From NCBI GenBank assembly GCA_001766965.1, contig MEKM01000134.1, positions 1-5,070 on the forward strand: a stretch of DNA of 5,070 bases, in the 5' to 3' direction. The position numbers and the translations under genes are program-made. The notes under the pieces are model-generated. The model worked only from the letters and a program-made list of their open reading frames with translations, did no database searches and was not told the origin of the DNA. Of this stretch, positions 4,803-5,070 are shown in pieces (position 1 is the stretch's first letter; each line of letters opens with the position of its first letter). The stretch is from Acidobacteria bacterium RIFCSPHIGHO2_01_FULL_67_28 (lineage in GTDB: Bacteria; Acidobacteriota; Terriglobia; Acidiferrales; 2-02-FULL-67-57).

Positions 4803-5070
4803 CTAGTGGGTCTCGGCGACGACTTTGAGGAGCTGGCCGCCGACGAGCAGGATGTCGCCGTCCTTCACCAGGGCGCGCTTGCGGATGCGGAGGTAGGAGC
4901 CGTTGGTGCTGTTCTGGTCTTCGAGGAAGAAGCCCTCGGGGCCGCGGAAGAGGCGGGCGTGCTGCCCCGACATGTAGCGGTCGTCGGGGAAAGTGTGGGT
5001 GCCGCTGGAACGTCCGAAGGTGGTCTCGGCGTCTGACAAGGGAAAGCGCTTCACCACCTGGCCGTTGTCG
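4803..5070 (-). CDS. FHA-domain protein, C-terminal part (5' end outside window)
   Basis: Eighty-eight complete codons are visible, and the frame is open through the right edge (first full codon reads Asp, then NGQVVKRFPL), ending at TAG 4803-4805. The hallmark FHA motifs occur in order: FGRSSG (GR plus Ser), MSGQHARL (SxxH) and NSTNGSYL (N-x-T-N-G), then the closing strands VKDGDILLVGG and LLKVVAE. These residues form the phosphothreonine-binding face of a beta-sandwich, so the domain should bind phosphorylated proteins in the cytoplasm. A GTG at 5055-5057 could open a short frame, but it would fall inside the first strand of the domain, so the real start is upstream. What precedes the domain (zinc ribbon, another FHA copy, or effector domain) cannot be seen. 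The gene lies 193 bases upstream of propeller 1, and a Ser/Thr kinase, the natural writer for its ligand, lies at the other end of the window. Confidence 0.93.
   Translation of the reverse strand, partial: DNGQVVKRFPLSDAETTFGRSSGTHTFPDDRYMSGQHARLFRGPEGFFLEDQNSTNGSYLRIRKRALVKDGDILLVGGQLLKVVAETH

Overview
The window is GC-rich and carries five protein genes, all on the minus strand, so transcription runs from the right edge to the left edge. A secreted outer-membrane-type beta-barrel protein indicates a diderm (Gram-negative) bacterium. A Hanks-type serine/threonine kinase, an FHA-domain protein and large secreted Asp-box (BNR) beta-propellers together are most reminiscent of Acidobacteriota, with Myxococcota or a similar soil lineage as alternatives. 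That assignment is inference; no marker gene is present.

In transcription order: (1) 5070-4803 is the C-terminal end of a protein finishing in a phosphothreonine-binding FHA domain, cut by the right edge. (2) 4802-4610 is an intergenic region with two small dyads, a TTGACC box and a run of 12 G (minus strand), probably the promoter region of the next gene. (3) 4609-3074 encodes a 511-residue secreted six-Asp-box beta-propeller. (4) 3092-3058 is a strong 14-bp hairpin whose loop holds the stop codon of that gene. (5) 3020-1752 encodes a second, different secreted Asp-box propeller, probably starting at TTG. (6) 1755-898 encodes a 285-residue outer-membrane beta-barrel protein whose ATG overlaps the preceding stop codon as ATGA. 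(7) 897-771 holds a good sigma-70-type promoter. (8) 770-1 is a Ser/Thr kinase catalytic domain, cut by the left edge shortly after subdomain XI begins.

The three central genes look like one operon for exported cell-surface proteins: two propellers and a barrel, with propeller 2 and the barrel translationally coupled. The kinase has its own promoter, and the FHA gene lies 193 bases upstream of the operon, so they may be independent neighbours. Kinase and FHA modules are nevertheless natural partners, and finding both around a surface operon is worth noting. No RNA genes, mobile elements, CRISPR arrays or integration sites were seen. The most unusual points are the G12 tract in a possible promoter spacer, the stop-codon-in-loop hairpin, and the propeller that ends inside what looks like a seventh Asp box.
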